A DNA stretch of 64,000 nt from CAXBGS01 sp963975425 (GCA_963975425.1 CAXBGS010000005.1:248001-312000); one strand, 5' to 3'; shown: positions 46,454 through 56,350, counted from the stretch's first letter. Translations and numbers: made by a program. The notes: generated from the letters alone by a model not told the origin.

Positions 46454-47188
46454 ATGCCACCGCTACCGAAAATCGAAGTCAGCACCGGATTGTTGCGAAC
46501 GCTGCACCGGATCCATCGCCAACTTGCCGATTTACAAAGTCAAATCGACCGAGGCCCGCGACAGATCAAGGCGGGCGAGGGCATGGTCGCCAAGGCGTCG
46601 GCGGATGCCGAGGAAGCGAAGAACGCGTTAAAAAAAATGCGGCTGGCATCCGATGAAAAACAGCTGCAACTGAAAACACGCGAATCAAGAATCGAAGACC
46701 TCAAAGCAAAGCTGAACACGGCGGCCAGCAACAAAGAGTTCTCGTTGCTGAAAGAACAGATCGCGGCGGACGTTCAGGCAAACGCCGTGCTCAGCGACGA
46801 AATCCTTGAGCAGTTTGAGCAGATCGATGTGCTGCAAGGCCACGTCGACAAGGCCGAAGCGGAACTTAAAGAGCAGCAAGAAGAACAGGCAAAGCGGATC
46901 GCGGAAGTTGAATCGCGACTGGGCGTTTTGAAAGAAGACCTGGAAGGCGTTCGCGGACAGCTGAAGGCCACCGAGGGCAAGATTCCCGGTTCGCTTCGCG
47001 TCGAATACGAACGCCTGATCGCATCGCGTGGCGAAGAAGCACTCGCGCCAGTGGATCAAGAGTCCTGCGGCGGTTGTTACCAAACGCTGACGACGCAAGT
47101 CATGAACCAACTGCAACTCTCTCAGTTGGTGATGTGCCCAAACTGCAATTCATTGCTGTATTTGCCCGAGGACACACGCGTTCAGTAG
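46454..47188 (+). CDS. Coiled-coil protein with C4-type zinc ribbon (COG1579)
   Basis: The protein has 244 residues from ATG 46454; a TTG at 46436 would add six. A long antiparallel coiled coil rich in Lys, Glu and Gln (~10-190) is followed by a zinc ribbon with Cys205, Cys208, Cys228 and Cys231 (SCGGCYQTL, VMCPNCNSLLYLPED). This matches the CT398-like/COG1579 family, found in many bacteria next to core information genes. A CT398 homologue in Chlamydia binds sigma-54 and flagellar or secretion proteins; whether this one does is unknown. It follows rpoD by ~150 bp, in the same direction. Confidence 0.8.
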   Translation: MPPLPKIEVSTGLLRTLHRIHRQLADLQSQIDRGPRQIKAGEGMVAKASADAEEAKNALKKMRLASDEKQLQLKTRESRIEDLKAKLNTAASNKEFSLLKEQIAADVQANAVLSDEILEQFEQIDVLQGHVDKAEAELKEQQEEQAKRIAEVESRLGVLKEDLEGVRGQLKATEGKIPGSLRVEYERLIASRGEEALAPVDQESCGGCYQTLTTQVMNQLQLSQLVMCPNCNSLLYLPEDTRVQ

Positions 47189-47231
47189 CGAGTCTCGGTA
47201 GCAATCCGCAGCCACAATACCCGGCCCCGCG

Positions 47232-47317
47232 CCCAGCATGGCAACAACTTCGGCCCAACATGGCAACAACTGCGGCCCAGCGTGGCAACGACTGCGCCCA
47301 GCGTGGCAACAACTTGC
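47232..47317. repeat. 22-bp tandem array after the zinc-ribbon gene
   Basis: Four units of 21-22 bp start with CCCAGCATGGCAACAACT or a close variant (47232, 47254, 47276, 47297). They lie in a ~400-bp gap (47189-47587) before coaE that holds no supported gene. Confidence 0.85.
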
Positions 47318-47587
47318 TTTGGCATGATGGCGATCGATCGATGAAGCGACAACGCCGAGCCAGGGCGAGCCCGCGGCGAGAAAATCAGGCCAAGCGGGCG
47401 GCGAATCTGACACGCAACCCAACGCGGCTGCGCTTGACCGAATAAGATCGAGTTATAGAAAAGCCCAAAATTTTCACTCGCGATTCAACGGCTTGCCTCA
47501 CGCCCTTGTTCTGCAAGAAAAACCGCGTAAATCGCACGAAACGGACATGCTCATTTTTAACAGCCTCGCACAATTTCGTGACCAGCC

Positions 47588-48259
47588 ATGATCGTCCTGG
47601 GGATCATCGGAACGCCTGCTGGTGGAAAATCCACCGTTGCACGCATGCTCGGGGACCTTGGTGCGGCATGGATCGACGCTGACAAAATCGCACGCGAGGT
47701 GCTTGAGGACGACGCCATTGAGCGTCAGGTGATCGAGCATTTTGGGCCGTCGATTACCCATCAGGACGGCAGAATAAATCGGTCTTTATTGGCGTCTGCG
47801 GTATTCGGGGATGACGAAGCGCAGCGGCAGGCATTACGATATCTAGAGTCGGTTGTTCATCCCCCGACGCGGACGGAGATCACGTCTCAACTTGTTCGCG
47901 CGGCAAAAGATGGATTCATAGTCGCGGTGCTCGACGTGCCATTGCTGCTGGAATCGAACTGGGATGTTTGCTGCGACGAAATCTGGAGTGTCGATTCGCC
48001 AAGATCGGATCGACTCAAGCGTTCGCAAGAACGGGGCTGGGATGCCGACGAACTCGCACGTCGCGAATCAAACCAATTGGCAATCAGCGAAAAGAATCGC
48101 CTGAGCACCCACCTGATCATGAATGATTCAACACTCCTCGATTTACATCGAATCGTAATCGAACATTGGAATCGATTCTCTCGTCAAGAATTCGATTCGC
48201 GGGCAAACTTTTCCTTCCGACATTGTCTCACCGATCTATCACCGCGTTCGCGTGGTTGA
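47588..48259 (+). CDS. coaE: Dephospho-CoA kinase
   Basis: The protein has 223 residues, slightly longer than the usual ~200. It phosphorylates the ribose 3'-hydroxyl of dephospho-CoA, the last step of CoA synthesis. The P-loop GTPAGGKST is at 8-16. The substrate motif AWIDADKIAREVL follows, as do the helices VVHPPTR and LDVPLLLES, and RESNQLAISEKN in the lid. The last ~25 residues after the family end (FSRQEFDSRANFS onwards) are not conserved. It precedes rho by 86 bp in the same direction, so the two may be cotranscribed. Confidence 0.9.
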   Translation: MIVLGIIGTPAGGKSTVARMLGDLGAAWIDADKIAREVLEDDAIERQVIEHFGPSITHQDGRINRSLLASAVFGDDEAQRQALRYLESVVHPPTRTEITSQLVRAAKDGFIVAVLDVPLLLESNWDVCCDEIWSVDSPRSDRLKRSQERGWDADELARRESNQLAISEKNRLSTHLIMNDSTLLDLHRIVIEHWNRFSRQEFDSRANFSFRHCLTDLSPRSRG

Positions 48260-48345
48260 TCGAATAGAAAGACTCAGTCTTATGATCTTCTCCTTTTTCT
48301 CTCCCTCCCTCCTGATTCGGCGTCGCTCGGCGGCGTTATCTGAAA

Positions 48346-49857
48346 ATGCATTCCAACCGGCCTCCTCGTGGCGGGGACAAACGCCACACGAAACGGAAAG
48401 ACGGACCTCGCGAATATCAGCAGTATCGCCAGAACAATAACCGTCCCCGCCATCCTGACAAAGAAGTTGATCAACGCATCCGCGAACTTGACGCGGAACG
48501 TGACCCGCTTTCTTTGCCGGAAGAAATCGTCAGCGAAGCCAACAAGGCAGGCAAACGCGTCGGCATCCCGACGGGCACGCCCGATGGGCCGCAACTGAAT
48601 GTTGCGGTGCTTCAGCAGATGGACCTTGGTGAATTGTCCACACGGGCTGAAAGTGAAGGCTTGGGCGAGGTCAACGGCGCATCGAAGCAAGAGTTGATCT
48701 TCCGAATCCTCAAGCACCGCATGAAAGCGGACGGCTTGATGTATGGCGAAGGCACGCTTGAAATCCTGCCGGACGGCTTTGGTTTTCTTCGCAGCAGCCA
48801 GTATCACTACTTGTCTTGTCCCGACGACATTTACGTATCGCCGAGCCAAATTCGACGCTTTGGACTGAAGACCGGCAGCCATGTGGCTGGACAAATTCGA
48901 CCTCCCAAAGAAAACGAGCGTTACTTTGCGCTGCTGCGCATCGAAGCCATCAATCGGCATGATCCGTCCAAAGGCCAACATCAAAAGCCATTTGACGAGT
49001 TGACGCCGCTGCATCCGGACAAGCGGATCATCATGGAATACGAACCCGACAAAATTGGGACTCGTGTTGTGGACATGTTGACGCCGATCGGGTTTGGGCA
49101 ACGTGGATTGATCGTTAGTCCGCCACGGGCTGGTAAAACGATTTTGATGCAACAGATGGCCCGTGCCGTGCTGCACAATTATCCCGACGCGTACGTGTTT
49201 GTACTCTTGATCGATGAACGTCCCGAAGAGGTGACCGACATGGAACGAGAGGTCACCGGGCCGCAGTGCGAGGTGATCAGCAGCACGTTCGACGAACCTG
49301 CCCAGCGACACATCCAAGTCGCCCAGATGGTGATCGAGAAAGCCAAGCGAATGGTGGAAGCCGGCACCGACGTGGTGATCTTTTTGGATTCGATCACGCG
49401 TCTGGCTCGTGCCCACAACAGCGACGGCGAAACGACCGGCAAGCTGTTGACCGGCGGACTCGATGCCGGCGCCCTGCAGAAACCCAAAGCCTTGTTCGGA
49501 TCGGCTCGAAAAGTGGAAGAGGGCGGTTCGTTGACCATTTTGGCGACGGCACTGGTCGACACAGGCAGCCGGATGGACGACGTCATCTTTGAAGAATTCA
49601 AAGGCACCGGCAACTTGGAAATTGTGCTCGACCGCTCGTTGGTCGACCGCCGAGTGTGGCCAGCGATCGACATTACCGCGAGTGGGACTCGCCGGGAAGA
49701 AATGTTGATGGACCCGAATGAGTACCAGCGAATATCGGCGCTGCGACGTGCCTTGGCCGAATTGTCACCGGCCGATGCAATGCAACAGCTAGTGACCAGA
49801 CTAAAGAAAACGCAAAACAACGCCGAGTTTTTGATGAGTGTCAAGGATGTCGACTGA
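48346..49857 (+). CDS. rho: Transcription termination factor Rho
   Basis: The protein has 503 residues. A basic, Arg/Asn/Gln-rich N-terminal extension (~1-45) precedes the Rho N-terminal helices ([20 protein letters not shown]) and the RNA-binding OB fold ([35 protein letters not shown]). The RecA-like ATPase has Walker A SPPRAGKT (~257-264), [28 protein letters not shown] and the Q/R-loop residues downstream. It is a hexameric RNA translocase that ends transcription. ribH begins inside its last codons. The N-terminal extension is typical of high-GC and environmental bacteria and may add RNA binding. Confidence 0.95.
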   Translation: MHSNRPPRGGDKRHTKRKDGPREYQQYRQNNNRPRHPDKEVDQRIRELDAERDPLSLPEEIVSEANKAGKRVGIPTGTPDGPQLNVAVLQQMDLGELSTRAESEGLGEVNGASKQELIFRILKHRMKADGLMYGEGTLEILPDGFGFLRSSQYHYLSCPDDIYVSPSQIRRFGLKTGSHVAGQIRPPKENERYFALLRIEAINRHDPSKGQHQKPFDELTPLHPDKRIIMEYEPDKIGTRVVDMLTPIGFGQRGLIVSPPRAGKTILMQQMARAVLHNYPDAYVFVLLIDERPEEVTDMEREVTGPQCEVISSTFDEPAQRHIQVAQMVIEKAKRMVEAGTDVVIFLDSITRLARAHNSDGETTGKLLTGGLDAGALQKPKALFGSARKVEEGGSLTILATALVDTGSRMDDVIFEEFKGTGNLEIVLDRSLVDRRVWPAIDITASGTRREEMLMDPNEYQRISALRRALAELSPADAMQQLVTRLKKTQNNAEFLMSVKDVD

Positions 49858-50356
49858 TTTTCAACAGAGCATGAGCTCTCAGCAAGGACCGGGGATTGAA
49901 ATCACTGGGATCGACGGCGAATTGCCCCGCGGGATGATTGCGATCATCGCCAGCCGATACAACGCTAATATTTGCGATTCGCTGGTCGCCGGTGCGATCG
50001 AGACACTGGCCGCGGCCGGCATCGAACGCGAATCGATCATCGTGGCCAGAGTTCCTGGCGCGTGGGAATTGCCATACACGACGCAAAGCTTGATCCAGCG
50101 ATCCGACGTGATCGCGGCGATCACCCTGGGATGCGTGATCAAGGGCGAGACGACCCACGATGAACACATCAATCGGGCGGTCAGTCTGTCGTTGATGGAG
50201 ATGGGCATTCGCGAAAAAAAACCGATCGCGTTTGGTTTGCTGACCTGCAACACGCTGGAACAGGCGCTCAATCGCAGCGGCGGAACCGTTGGGAACAAGG
50301 GTAACGAAGCCACAGAAGCGGTGCTGGAACTGCTACGTCTGCACGCAAAAATCTGA
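49847..50356 (+). CDS. ribH: 6,7-dimethyl-8-ribityllumazine synthase
   Basis: The protein has 169 residues from ATG 49847, which overlaps rho by 11 nt; GTG 49838 and ATG 49871 are alternatives. It condenses the pyrimidine intermediate with 3,4-dihydroxy-2-butanone 4-phosphate, the penultimate riboflavin step. Conserved parts are [45 protein letters not shown] [15 protein letters not shown] (His near the active site), and [16 protein letters not shown] with NKGNEA. nusB follows after 118 bp, a common arrangement. The overlap with rho suggests translational coupling. Confidence 0.95.
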   Translation: MSTDFQQSMSSQQGPGIEITGIDGELPRGMIAIIASRYNANICDSLVAGAIETLAAAGIERESIIVARVPGAWELPYTTQSLIQRSDVIAAITLGCVIKGETTHDEHINRAVSLSLMEMGIREKKPIAFGLLTCNTLEQALNRSGGTVGNKGNEATEAVLELLRLHAKI

Positions 50357-50474
50357 CCCCGTTTCCGGCCGGTTGCGGATCGCCTACAAAGGTTTGATCG
50401 CAAGACTTAGAATCCGATCAGCGATTCCTTCCGTCCGGTCCCAACCGGCTCCTCCTCATCGACAGAATTACCGC

Positions 50475-50918
50475 ATGTCAACTCGCCGTCGCGCTCGCGA
50501 GATCGTATTGCAATTGCTCTACGAAGCCGACATGAATGATTCCCGTAGTGCCGATGCGGCGCTGAAATTCATTCGCTCGCGGCTGCAGGGCCGCAAGGGG
50601 CTGACCCAATTCGCCGGCGAACTGTTGTCCGGAACGCTCGAGCATCGCGCCGAAATCGACGCTTGCCTTGGCCAACTTGCCACGCGATGGTCGCTGCCAC
50701 GGATGGCCGTGACCGATCGCAATATCCTGCGTCTGGGTGCTTACGAAATCATTTACACCGAGACTCCCGGCACCGTCGCGGTCAACGAAGCAATCGTGCT
50801 GGCCAAGCGTTACGGCGACAAGAACAGTCCGCGATTCGTCAACGGCATTCTGGATCGACTGTTGAAAGACAGCGAAAGCAAAGTGGCGAACGACGAACAA
50901 CGTGCCGGCGAGATCTAG
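50475..50918 (+). CDS. nusB: Transcription antitermination protein NusB
   Basis: The protein has 147 residues from ATG 50475, the usual length. The all-helical fold starts with [19 protein letters not shown], whose arginine-rich start binds boxA RNA with S10. The body has [22 protein letters not shown] and [20 protein letters not shown], ending in [12 protein letters not shown], all strongly conserved in NusB. It works in rRNA antitermination. It is the last gene of the coaE-rho-ribH-nusB row and is followed 38 bp later by the end of a convergent glycosyltransferase gene. Confidence 0.95.
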   Translation: MSTRRRAREIVLQLLYEADMNDSRSADAALKFIRSRLQGRKGLTQFAGELLSGTLEHRAEIDACLGQLATRWSLPRMAVTDRNILRLGAYEIIYTETPGTVAVNEAIVLAKRYGDKNSPRFVNGILDRLLKDSESKVANDEQRAGEI

Positions 50919-50955
50919 AATTCAGATTTCATCGCCACCATGCATGACGGGTGAT

Positions 50956-52134
50956 TCACCTGTTTTGTTGCTCGACCACATCCAGCAACAGCGACTCGTA
51001 AGCGTCGACCATCGATTCCCAGCTAAATCGCGTCAGGACGGCGCGGCCGGCACGCCCCATACGTTCTCGAGCGTCCGGGTCGCTGGCCATTTGTCGCATT
51101 CCGTAAAGTAAACCATCGACGCTGGATGCGACCAACAATCCGTTCCGTTCATGTTCGACGACGGCACTTGGACCGCTGGGGCAATCGGCCGCGACACAGG
51201 GAACGCCCGCGGCCATTGCTTCCAACAGCGCCGACGGAAAGCCCTCATAAAGACTTGGCAGGACAAACAGGGTCGCGCCGCCCAATTCGTCCCACACCGG
51301 CTGGACCCAGCCCGGCAAAGAGACATGCCGAGCGCCGGTCTGCTGAATGAGCTGCTGCAGACGCTCGCGCTGCGAACCCTCGCCCAGAATGCGTAATTTC
51401 CAATCGCGACCTGTATCGGACTTTTGAAATTCTGAAAAAGCGCGGATGAGTCGATCGAAACCTTTTTCGCGTTCCAGCCGGCCGATCCCGAGAACCAAAC
51501 GGTTTTCGATCGCCAGTGTTCGGTCCGAAGTGGCAGACGCTTCACCGACAGGCGATTGATGAACGGGCGGCTCATGAACGGGCGGCTCATGAACGGGCGG
51601 CTCATTGATGGGCGGCTGACCGATCGCCGAGGGAATCACGGCAACAGGCTGGTCGTGCAGCGGTTGCAGGCACGCCGCGGCATGGTCGGTCAGGGCAACC
51701 AGTCGTGCCGCGCGTCGATAAGTGATCCGGCGAGCCCATTGGCCAATGATTCCTAGCGTCTGCATCTGCGGATCGCTGCGTTCACTGACCACAACGGGAA
51801 CGTCCAATTTGCGAGTTGCAAATAGCGTCAAGACATTGTTACGGTCACAAAACGAGAGCACGACATCAGGTTCCAACCGTTGGATCTCGTCACGCAATTT
51901 GCTCGCGCGCCGCCGTAAGCTGAGGACTCGATTGCCCCATCCGCCGCCTCGGGTCATCACACCCAACGACACACGCGTGACGGCTGGCTCGATGGTGTGG
52001 CGGCTTGTTTGTCCGTCATCCAACGTGACCAACGTGACGTGGTGGCCCCGATCGCTGAGCCGATTTACCAGGCCGGCCATGACCCGTTCGGCGCCTCCGC
52101 CAGCAAGAGAATGGATGATGCAGGCGATTTTCAC
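50956..52134 (-). CDS. GT4-type glycosyltransferase with an internal proline-rich repeat
   Basis: The protein has 392 residues from GTG 52134. The acceptor half has IIHSLAGGGAERVMAGL and LSFCDRNNVLTL. The donor half has GIGRLEREKGFDRLIRAF and the EX7E motif in LYEGFPSALLEAMAAG. Between them, at ~174-195, sits a hydrophilic run with PPINEPPVHEPPVHEPPVHQ, encoded by 15-bp tandem repeats, at the hinge between the two Rossmann domains. The family moves hexoses in lipopolysaccharide or capsule synthesis. A Wzz-like and a polymerase-like gene lie within 4 kb, supporting a role in surface glycan assembly. Confidence 0.9.
   Translation of the reverse strand: MKIACIIHSLAGGGAERVMAGLVNRLSDRGHHVTLVTLDDGQTSRHTIEPAVTRVSLGVMTRGGGWGNRVLSLRRRASKLRDEIQRLEPDVVLSFCDRNNVLTLFATRKLDVPVVVSERSDPQMQTLGIIGQWARRITYRRAARLVALTDHAAACLQPLHDQPVAVIPSAIGQPPINEPPVHEPPVHEPPVHQSPVGEASATSDRTLAIENRLVLGIGRLEREKGFDRLIRAFSEFQKSDTGRDWKLRILGEGSQRERLQQLIQQTGARHVSLPGWVQPVWDELGGATLFVLPSLYEGFPSALLEAMAAGVPCVAADCPSGPSAVVEHERNGLLVASSVDGLLYGMRQMASDPDARERMGRAGRAVLTRFSWESMVDAYESLLLDVVEQQNR
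51560..51619 (-). repeat. 15-bp in-frame tandem repeats in the GT4 gene
   Basis: TGAACGGGCGGCTCA (plus-strand reading) occurs three times at 51560, 51575 and 51590, followed by a diverged copy at 51605. They encode PPVHE units in the interdomain linker. Confidence 0.9.
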
Positions 52135-52407
52135 TCGTTTTTATCCACAAATCCAGGTCGCCGAAGGGTCGGCACGGTTGAGAACGAAAGATCGAATTGT
52201 CCGATTTGGACAGTTGAAACGCCTGAATCGGGCGACTAGCGTGGAATCGGCTGATTCGCACCAGTCATTTAGCGCACCTGCAAATTAGTGCAGGTCGCCG
52301 TTCCTTGCAGGGGGGGAACCAGTACACGAGTCGCACGCGATGAATGATCGCCGCGGTCGCGAGGTCGTGCTTTATCCGTCCACACCGTTTGAAGGTTGAG
52401 GTCTTTG

Positions 52408-52860
52408 ATGAAAAGGCTCGTCGTTGCGTCGTTCGTGGCTCTTGCTGCCGCGATTTTTGTTTCCGATACCGCATCCGCCCAGTACGGATTCGGTTATCCA
52501 CTGCCAGGATACGGGGTCGGTCTGCCGTATGCTCGAATCGGTGGCAGCACTCGCACCCCACCGTATTTTGCGGTCCATCCGCCTGTTTATTACGGCGCGC
52601 GTCACGCTCGCCCGTATGGGATTAGCCCGTTCCCAGCGCCATCGGTCGTCAACGCGCCCGATGGATACAACGGAGAGCCTGCGGCACGTTTCTATTACCC
52701 GCCCAAAGCGCCGATCGCCCCGCTCGCTCCGATGTGTAATCCGTACATCATCGGAAAACTCGATGCGGCACCCAAAGCTAAGCCCCCACAAGATTTTGTG
52801 GTCGGAAAAGTGAAGTCCAACCCGTTCGTCGAACCGACGGACCGCTTGGCGAAAAACTAG
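52408..52860 (+). CDS. Small secreted Pro/Tyr/Gly-rich protein
   Basis: The protein has 150 residues from ATG 52408, seven nt after GAGG; an ATG at 52396 would add four residues. A clear signal peptide (KRLVVASFVALAAAIFVSDTASA) is followed by a Tyr/Pro/Gly-rich mature part (YGFGYPLPGYGVGLPYARIG, HPPVYYGARHARPYG). The end has NPYIIGKLDAAPKAKPPQDF. Only two Cys residues at most are seen, and no domain is recognised. It resembles small secreted cell-wall or matrix proteins of planctomycetes in composition only. It diverges from the GT4 gene and precedes the Wzz-like gene. Function unknown. Confidence 0.7.
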   Translation: MKRLVVASFVALAAAIFVSDTASAQYGFGYPLPGYGVGLPYARIGGSTRTPPYFAVHPPVYYGARHARPYGISPFPAPSVVNAPDGYNGEPAARFYYPPKAPIAPLAPMCNPYIIGKLDAAPKAKPPQDFVVGKVKSNPFVEPTDRLAKN

Positions 52861-52919
52861 TCGCGACGCCAGGCGTGCTCACCAGCGAGCGGTTGGTGAC
52901 CACGACTGGATTTGCCGAT

Positions 52920-53012
52920 GTGTCTTGCGTGAGAGAATGTGTGGCGTGAGAGGATGTGTCTTGCGCGAGAGGACGTGTCTTGCGCGCGAGAACGTGTTTT
53001 GCGCGAGAGCCT
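52920..53012. repeat. 19-bp tandem array upstream of the Wzz-like gene
   Basis: Five units of 19 bp (the second 17 bp) start with GTGTCTTGCGCGAGAGGAC-like sequence at 52920, 52939, 52956, 52975 and 52994. The array fills much of the 318-bp gap before the Wzz-like gene and may lie in its leader or promoter region. Confidence 0.9.
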
Positions 53013-53178
53013 GGGGGTGGATTCACACTCGCGCCAGGCTTCTCGCCTCGCCGGGTCTTGTGATCCCTCGGCCTTTTCAAGATGCATTGGTTCCCGTCCA
53101 AGCGACTCGGCCATGCCAAGCCGGAGCACAGCGGTTGGCAAACTTTTCTGACGTCAACGCTATTCCGGAAACCTCACC

Positions 53179-54864
53179 GTGAAACGCGACACTGAACCTG
53201 ATTTCCTGTCCACCCTAACGTTGGTCGACATCGTCCAAGCGGCGTGGCGCAAACGATGGCTGGGTTCGTTTCTGTTCCTGCTGCTGGGCGGTCTATTCCT
53301 CACCGGCATCATGCTGTTCCCCAATCGCTATACATCCAGCGCACAATTATTGGTGCGTTTAGGACGCGGGGCGGTGTCCATGGACCCCACGACGAGTCTC
53401 GGACAAACCGTTTCGCTGCAAGAAAGTCGCATCACCCAAGTCAATTCGGTGGTCCAACTGTTGAGCAGTCGCGAGATGCGCGAGCGTGTCGCAAAGCGTG
53501 TCGGTCCGGAAAGGATCTTGAAACCAACAGGAACGCTGGCGATCGCAACCGATCGTGTGATGCATTGCATCAAATTGTTGGCCGGCATGATCGCTTCGCC
53601 GCAACCGAACGTCCCCGAGGACGGTTTGTCGGCACAGGAAATCGAACAGCTGAAACGACTCGGCGAGGCATGTGAAGTCATTGAAGACGGTTATGTGGTG
53701 CATTCACCAGAGGACTCTTACACGATTGGCATCGATTTTTTCGGTCACTCACCGTTGCTCGCTCGCGACGTCGTTGCCGCATTTGTCCAAGAGTACCCCG
53801 ACTATCACGTCCAGGCGCATCACTCCAGTGGTTCGCTCGCGTTCTTTGAACAGGAAGCTCGCACTGCATTGGAGACCGCAAACGCGGCTCAACAGGCCGC
53901 TGGAAAACTGAAAGCCCGACACGGAATCATCGAACTGGAATCATCCAAATCGGCGTTGCAAGACGAATTGAATCAAGTCGAACGATCAATCAACCACAAC
54001 AAAGTTCAATTGGCCCGAGTGCAAGCCGAGCTGACGCAGTTGCAAGCGGCCATGACGGCGATGCCCAACACCATCGAATCCGAAACCGTCAAAGGTATCT
54101 CGAAACATAGCGGCGATTTGATTCGCGACCGTTTTTTTGATCTGGAACTGCAAGCGGAAGAGCTGTCGACCAAGCTGAAACCCGACCATCCGAAACTGAC
54201 GGCGTTGCACGCACAACTGGCAGCGTCCCGCGCCATCGCCGACCAAGAAATCGGTCAAGAACCGCAAGTCACAGAGGTCATCAACCCGAACCTGCAAGAG
54301 ATCGACCTCAGCGCGCGAACCGCGATGGCACAGCGAGCCGGTTTGATCGCCGAACAAGAGGTCCTGCAAGAACAATTCGATCGCGTCCGAAGTGATCTGC
54401 TGCAATTGAATGAAGTCGGCGCTGAACTGACCAAGTTGAGCTGGGATGCGGACGTCGCCGAGTCGATGTATCGGCGGACCGCGGACCGACTGGCAAACGC
54501 ACGCCAGATCGCCGCCCTCGAGCAGCAACAGCTAAGCGACGTCTCGATTGCTCAAGACGCAACGTTAGAAATGAAAAAGGTCGGCCCAAATCGTCCGCTG
54601 TTAGCCATGATCGGTTTGGCACTATCGGCGGCCCTGTCTTTTTGCTTGGCGGCACTTTCTGGCCTCAGTCAAACCAGTCGGCAGTTTCAAATGCGCGAAC
54701 AACTGCGAATTGCCAGCTTACTGGCGACGCCTCCGGGACGTTCTGCGAACCGTCGCCCATCGGAAACGATGCCGTCGTACGACGACGCGAGCACGACCAA
54801 TCTGCCAGTACCCGATGTCCACGACGGGCATGGTTTCGTGAGCAGCGACGTGGTTGCGGACTAG
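53179..54864 (+). CDS. Wzz/GumC-type polysaccharide co-polymerase (chain-length regulator)
   Basis: The protein has 561 residues from GTG 53179. Two spans flank a large periplasmic part: the first at ~27-47 (WLGSFLFLLLGGLFLTGIMLF) followed by the Wzz motif NRYTSSAQLLVRLG, the second at ~472-496 (LLAMIGLALSAALSFCLAAL). Between them are long coiled coils (LQDELNQVERSINHNKVQLA, AELSTKLKPDHPKLTALHAQ). A GPNRPLL motif precedes the second span, as in GumC-like proteins. There is no tyrosine-kinase domain; the C-terminus is a short Ser/Thr/Arg-rich tail. It controls chain length or export of a surface polysaccharide. An O-antigen-ligase-like gene follows, on the other strand. Confidence 0.9.
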   Translation: MKRDTEPDFLSTLTLVDIVQAAWRKRWLGSFLFLLLGGLFLTGIMLFPNRYTSSAQLLVRLGRGAVSMDPTTSLGQTVSLQESRITQVNSVVQLLSSREMRERVAKRVGPERILKPTGTLAIATDRVMHCIKLLAGMIASPQPNVPEDGLSAQEIEQLKRLGEACEVIEDGYVVHSPEDSYTIGIDFFGHSPLLARDVVAAFVQEYPDYHVQAHHSSGSLAFFEQEARTALETANAAQQAAGKLKARHGIIELESSKSALQDELNQVERSINHNKVQLARVQAELTQLQAAMTAMPNTIESETVKGISKHSGDLIRDRFFDLELQAEELSTKLKPDHPKLTALHAQLAASRAIADQEIGQEPQVTEVINPNLQEIDLSARTAMAQRAGLIAEQEVLQEQFDRVRSDLLQLNEVGAELTKLSWDADVAESMYRRTADRLANARQIAALEQQQLSDVSIAQDATLEMKKVGPNRPLLAMIGLALSAALSFCLAALSGLSQTSRQFQMREQLRIASLLATPPGRSANRRPSETMPSYDDASTTNLPVPDVHDGHGFVSSDVVAD

Positions 54865-55003
54865 GCATGACCTTGTGTCTGTAAGCCGCAGCGTCTAATC
54901 GGCCGGGAACGTCACCACGAGCCAACGGCTAGCCGGAACCGATCGCCGTCATCCATGACTGCAATGCGAGTCGCGATCAGCGCGTGGCCGCTGGTGTTGC
55001 CGT

Positions 55004-56350
55004 CTAACGTGGCGGAATGATTGGATAAAGACAACACGCGATCCAAGTCATCGTGGCCGGACCGGGGAATGTTTCCAAAACGGTGTCTTCCATCAAGCCG
55101 CTTATGAACAGAAAGGCAATCGCGGCGCGAATGAATGCGTTCTCAGTACGCACGAACACGGCCAGCATCCATCCGGCGACCAACAACATCAAGATTCCAC
55201 CACCGACACCGGAAATCATCGATGCATGCAGCACCGCATTGTGCGCGGACTGAGAGTGGTTCACCATCCGCTCTGCAGCCGCCCCGAAACCGTGCCCGGT
55301 CAACGGCCGTTCAGCGATCAAGCCGATCGCAAAGGTCCAGATTTCGACGCGTCCGGTTCCGGTGGTCAGTTCTTCGGCACTGCCCGACTTGCTTACCGAT
55401 CGAATCAGCTTGTCAACGATCTGATCTTCTTGACCGAACATCGCAAGACCCAGCAAACCAACCAACGCGATCAGCAAACACGCGGACGCAATGGCCAGCC
55501 CGGCTCGCAATTTCACCCGGTCGATCAACATTACAACGGTCGCGATAAACCCGCCCAGGATCACCGTCCTGCTCTTCGCGGCGAGAATGGAAACGACCGC
55601 CAACGTCGCTACCATCACGACCGAGATCGTCAATCGCCGCGAGCGTTTGTGTCTCACGTGCGTTAGTCCCGCACGCGGTTGCGAACTCGTCACCACTTCC
55701 TGACGGCGCAGTGACCGCGTGCTTGCCGAAGTCTGCGAATTGATGCCCAACAAGTAGCAAACGATCAGCAACGCCAGCGCGGCGCTGCGAGCGACGCTGT
55801 TTGGATGAGCGATCCCACCGAGACGCGAAACGATCAATCCGTCATCCAGCATCTCGGGATAAACGCCGTACTCGGGCAGAAATAGAAAGAGTGCCCAAGC
55901 GACACCCAGAGCCGCGGCCATTCCGATCAGCATCGCCATCAAGAACTGACGCAACGGAAGCCGCCGCAAACAGATCGCGACAAAGACCAGGTATGCGAGA
56001 TTGATCAAGAGGGCCGGCAACGCGGCAGGGCTCGTCGATGAAATCGCGGCGGGCATTCCCAGCAATAGAATCCCGCCGATCAGACATCCAGGGATCGAGA
56101 GCAGGTCCCGCACGGTCGATCGGATGCAGCAAAGTCCGATCAGGCTGATTGCGGCTACGCCCACTGATACGGCCAACTTGATCATCACCGACCAACTGAG
56201 TCCGACGGTCATCGGCTCACCGCCACGAGACACCTGAAGCGGTCCGAAAAACGCCGACAATGCGGCGGCGACGAGCAGGCACGCCGGCCACAATTTTGCA
56301 TCGGTGCGTGTGTTCTGTCGATCCACCGGCTTTGTCCAATCGGGCGTCAT
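55004..56350 (-). CDS. O-antigen ligase/polymerase-like membrane protein (Wzy/WaaL superfamily)
   Basis: The protein has 448 residues with about ten hydrophobic segments. The Wzy_C signature is visible in SRTVILGGFIAT, then TGTGRVEIWTFAIGLIAERP, GHGFGAAAERM and HSQSAHNAVLHASMISG, whose His-Asn pair is characteristic of this superfamily. Members join O-antigen to lipid A core or polymerise repeat units in the periplasm; sequence alone does not separate the two. With the convergent Wzz-like gene, a polymerase role (Wzy with Wzz) is the more likely reading. The two genes converge with a 139-bp gap. Confidence 0.85.
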   Translation of the reverse strand: MTPDWTKPVDRQNTRTDAKLWPACLLVAAALSAFFGPLQVSRGGEPMTVGLSWSVMIKLAVSVGVAAISLIGLCCIRSTVRDLLSIPGCLIGGILLLGMPAAISSTSPAALPALLINLAYLVFVAICLRRLPLRQFLMAMLIGMAAALGVAWALFLFLPEYGVYPEMLDDGLIVSRLGGIAHPNSVARSAALALLIVCYLLGINSQTSASTRSLRRQEVVTSSQPRAGLTHVRHKRSRRLTISVVMVATLAVVSILAAKSRTVILGGFIATVVMLIDRVKLRAGLAIASACLLIALVGLLGLAMFGQEDQIVDKLIRSVSKSGSAEELTTGTGRVEIWTFAIGLIAERPLTGHGFGAAAERMVNHSQSAHNAVLHASMISGVGGGILMLLVAGWMLAVFVRTENAFIRAAIAFLFISGLMEDTVLETFPGPATMTWIACCLYPIIPPR

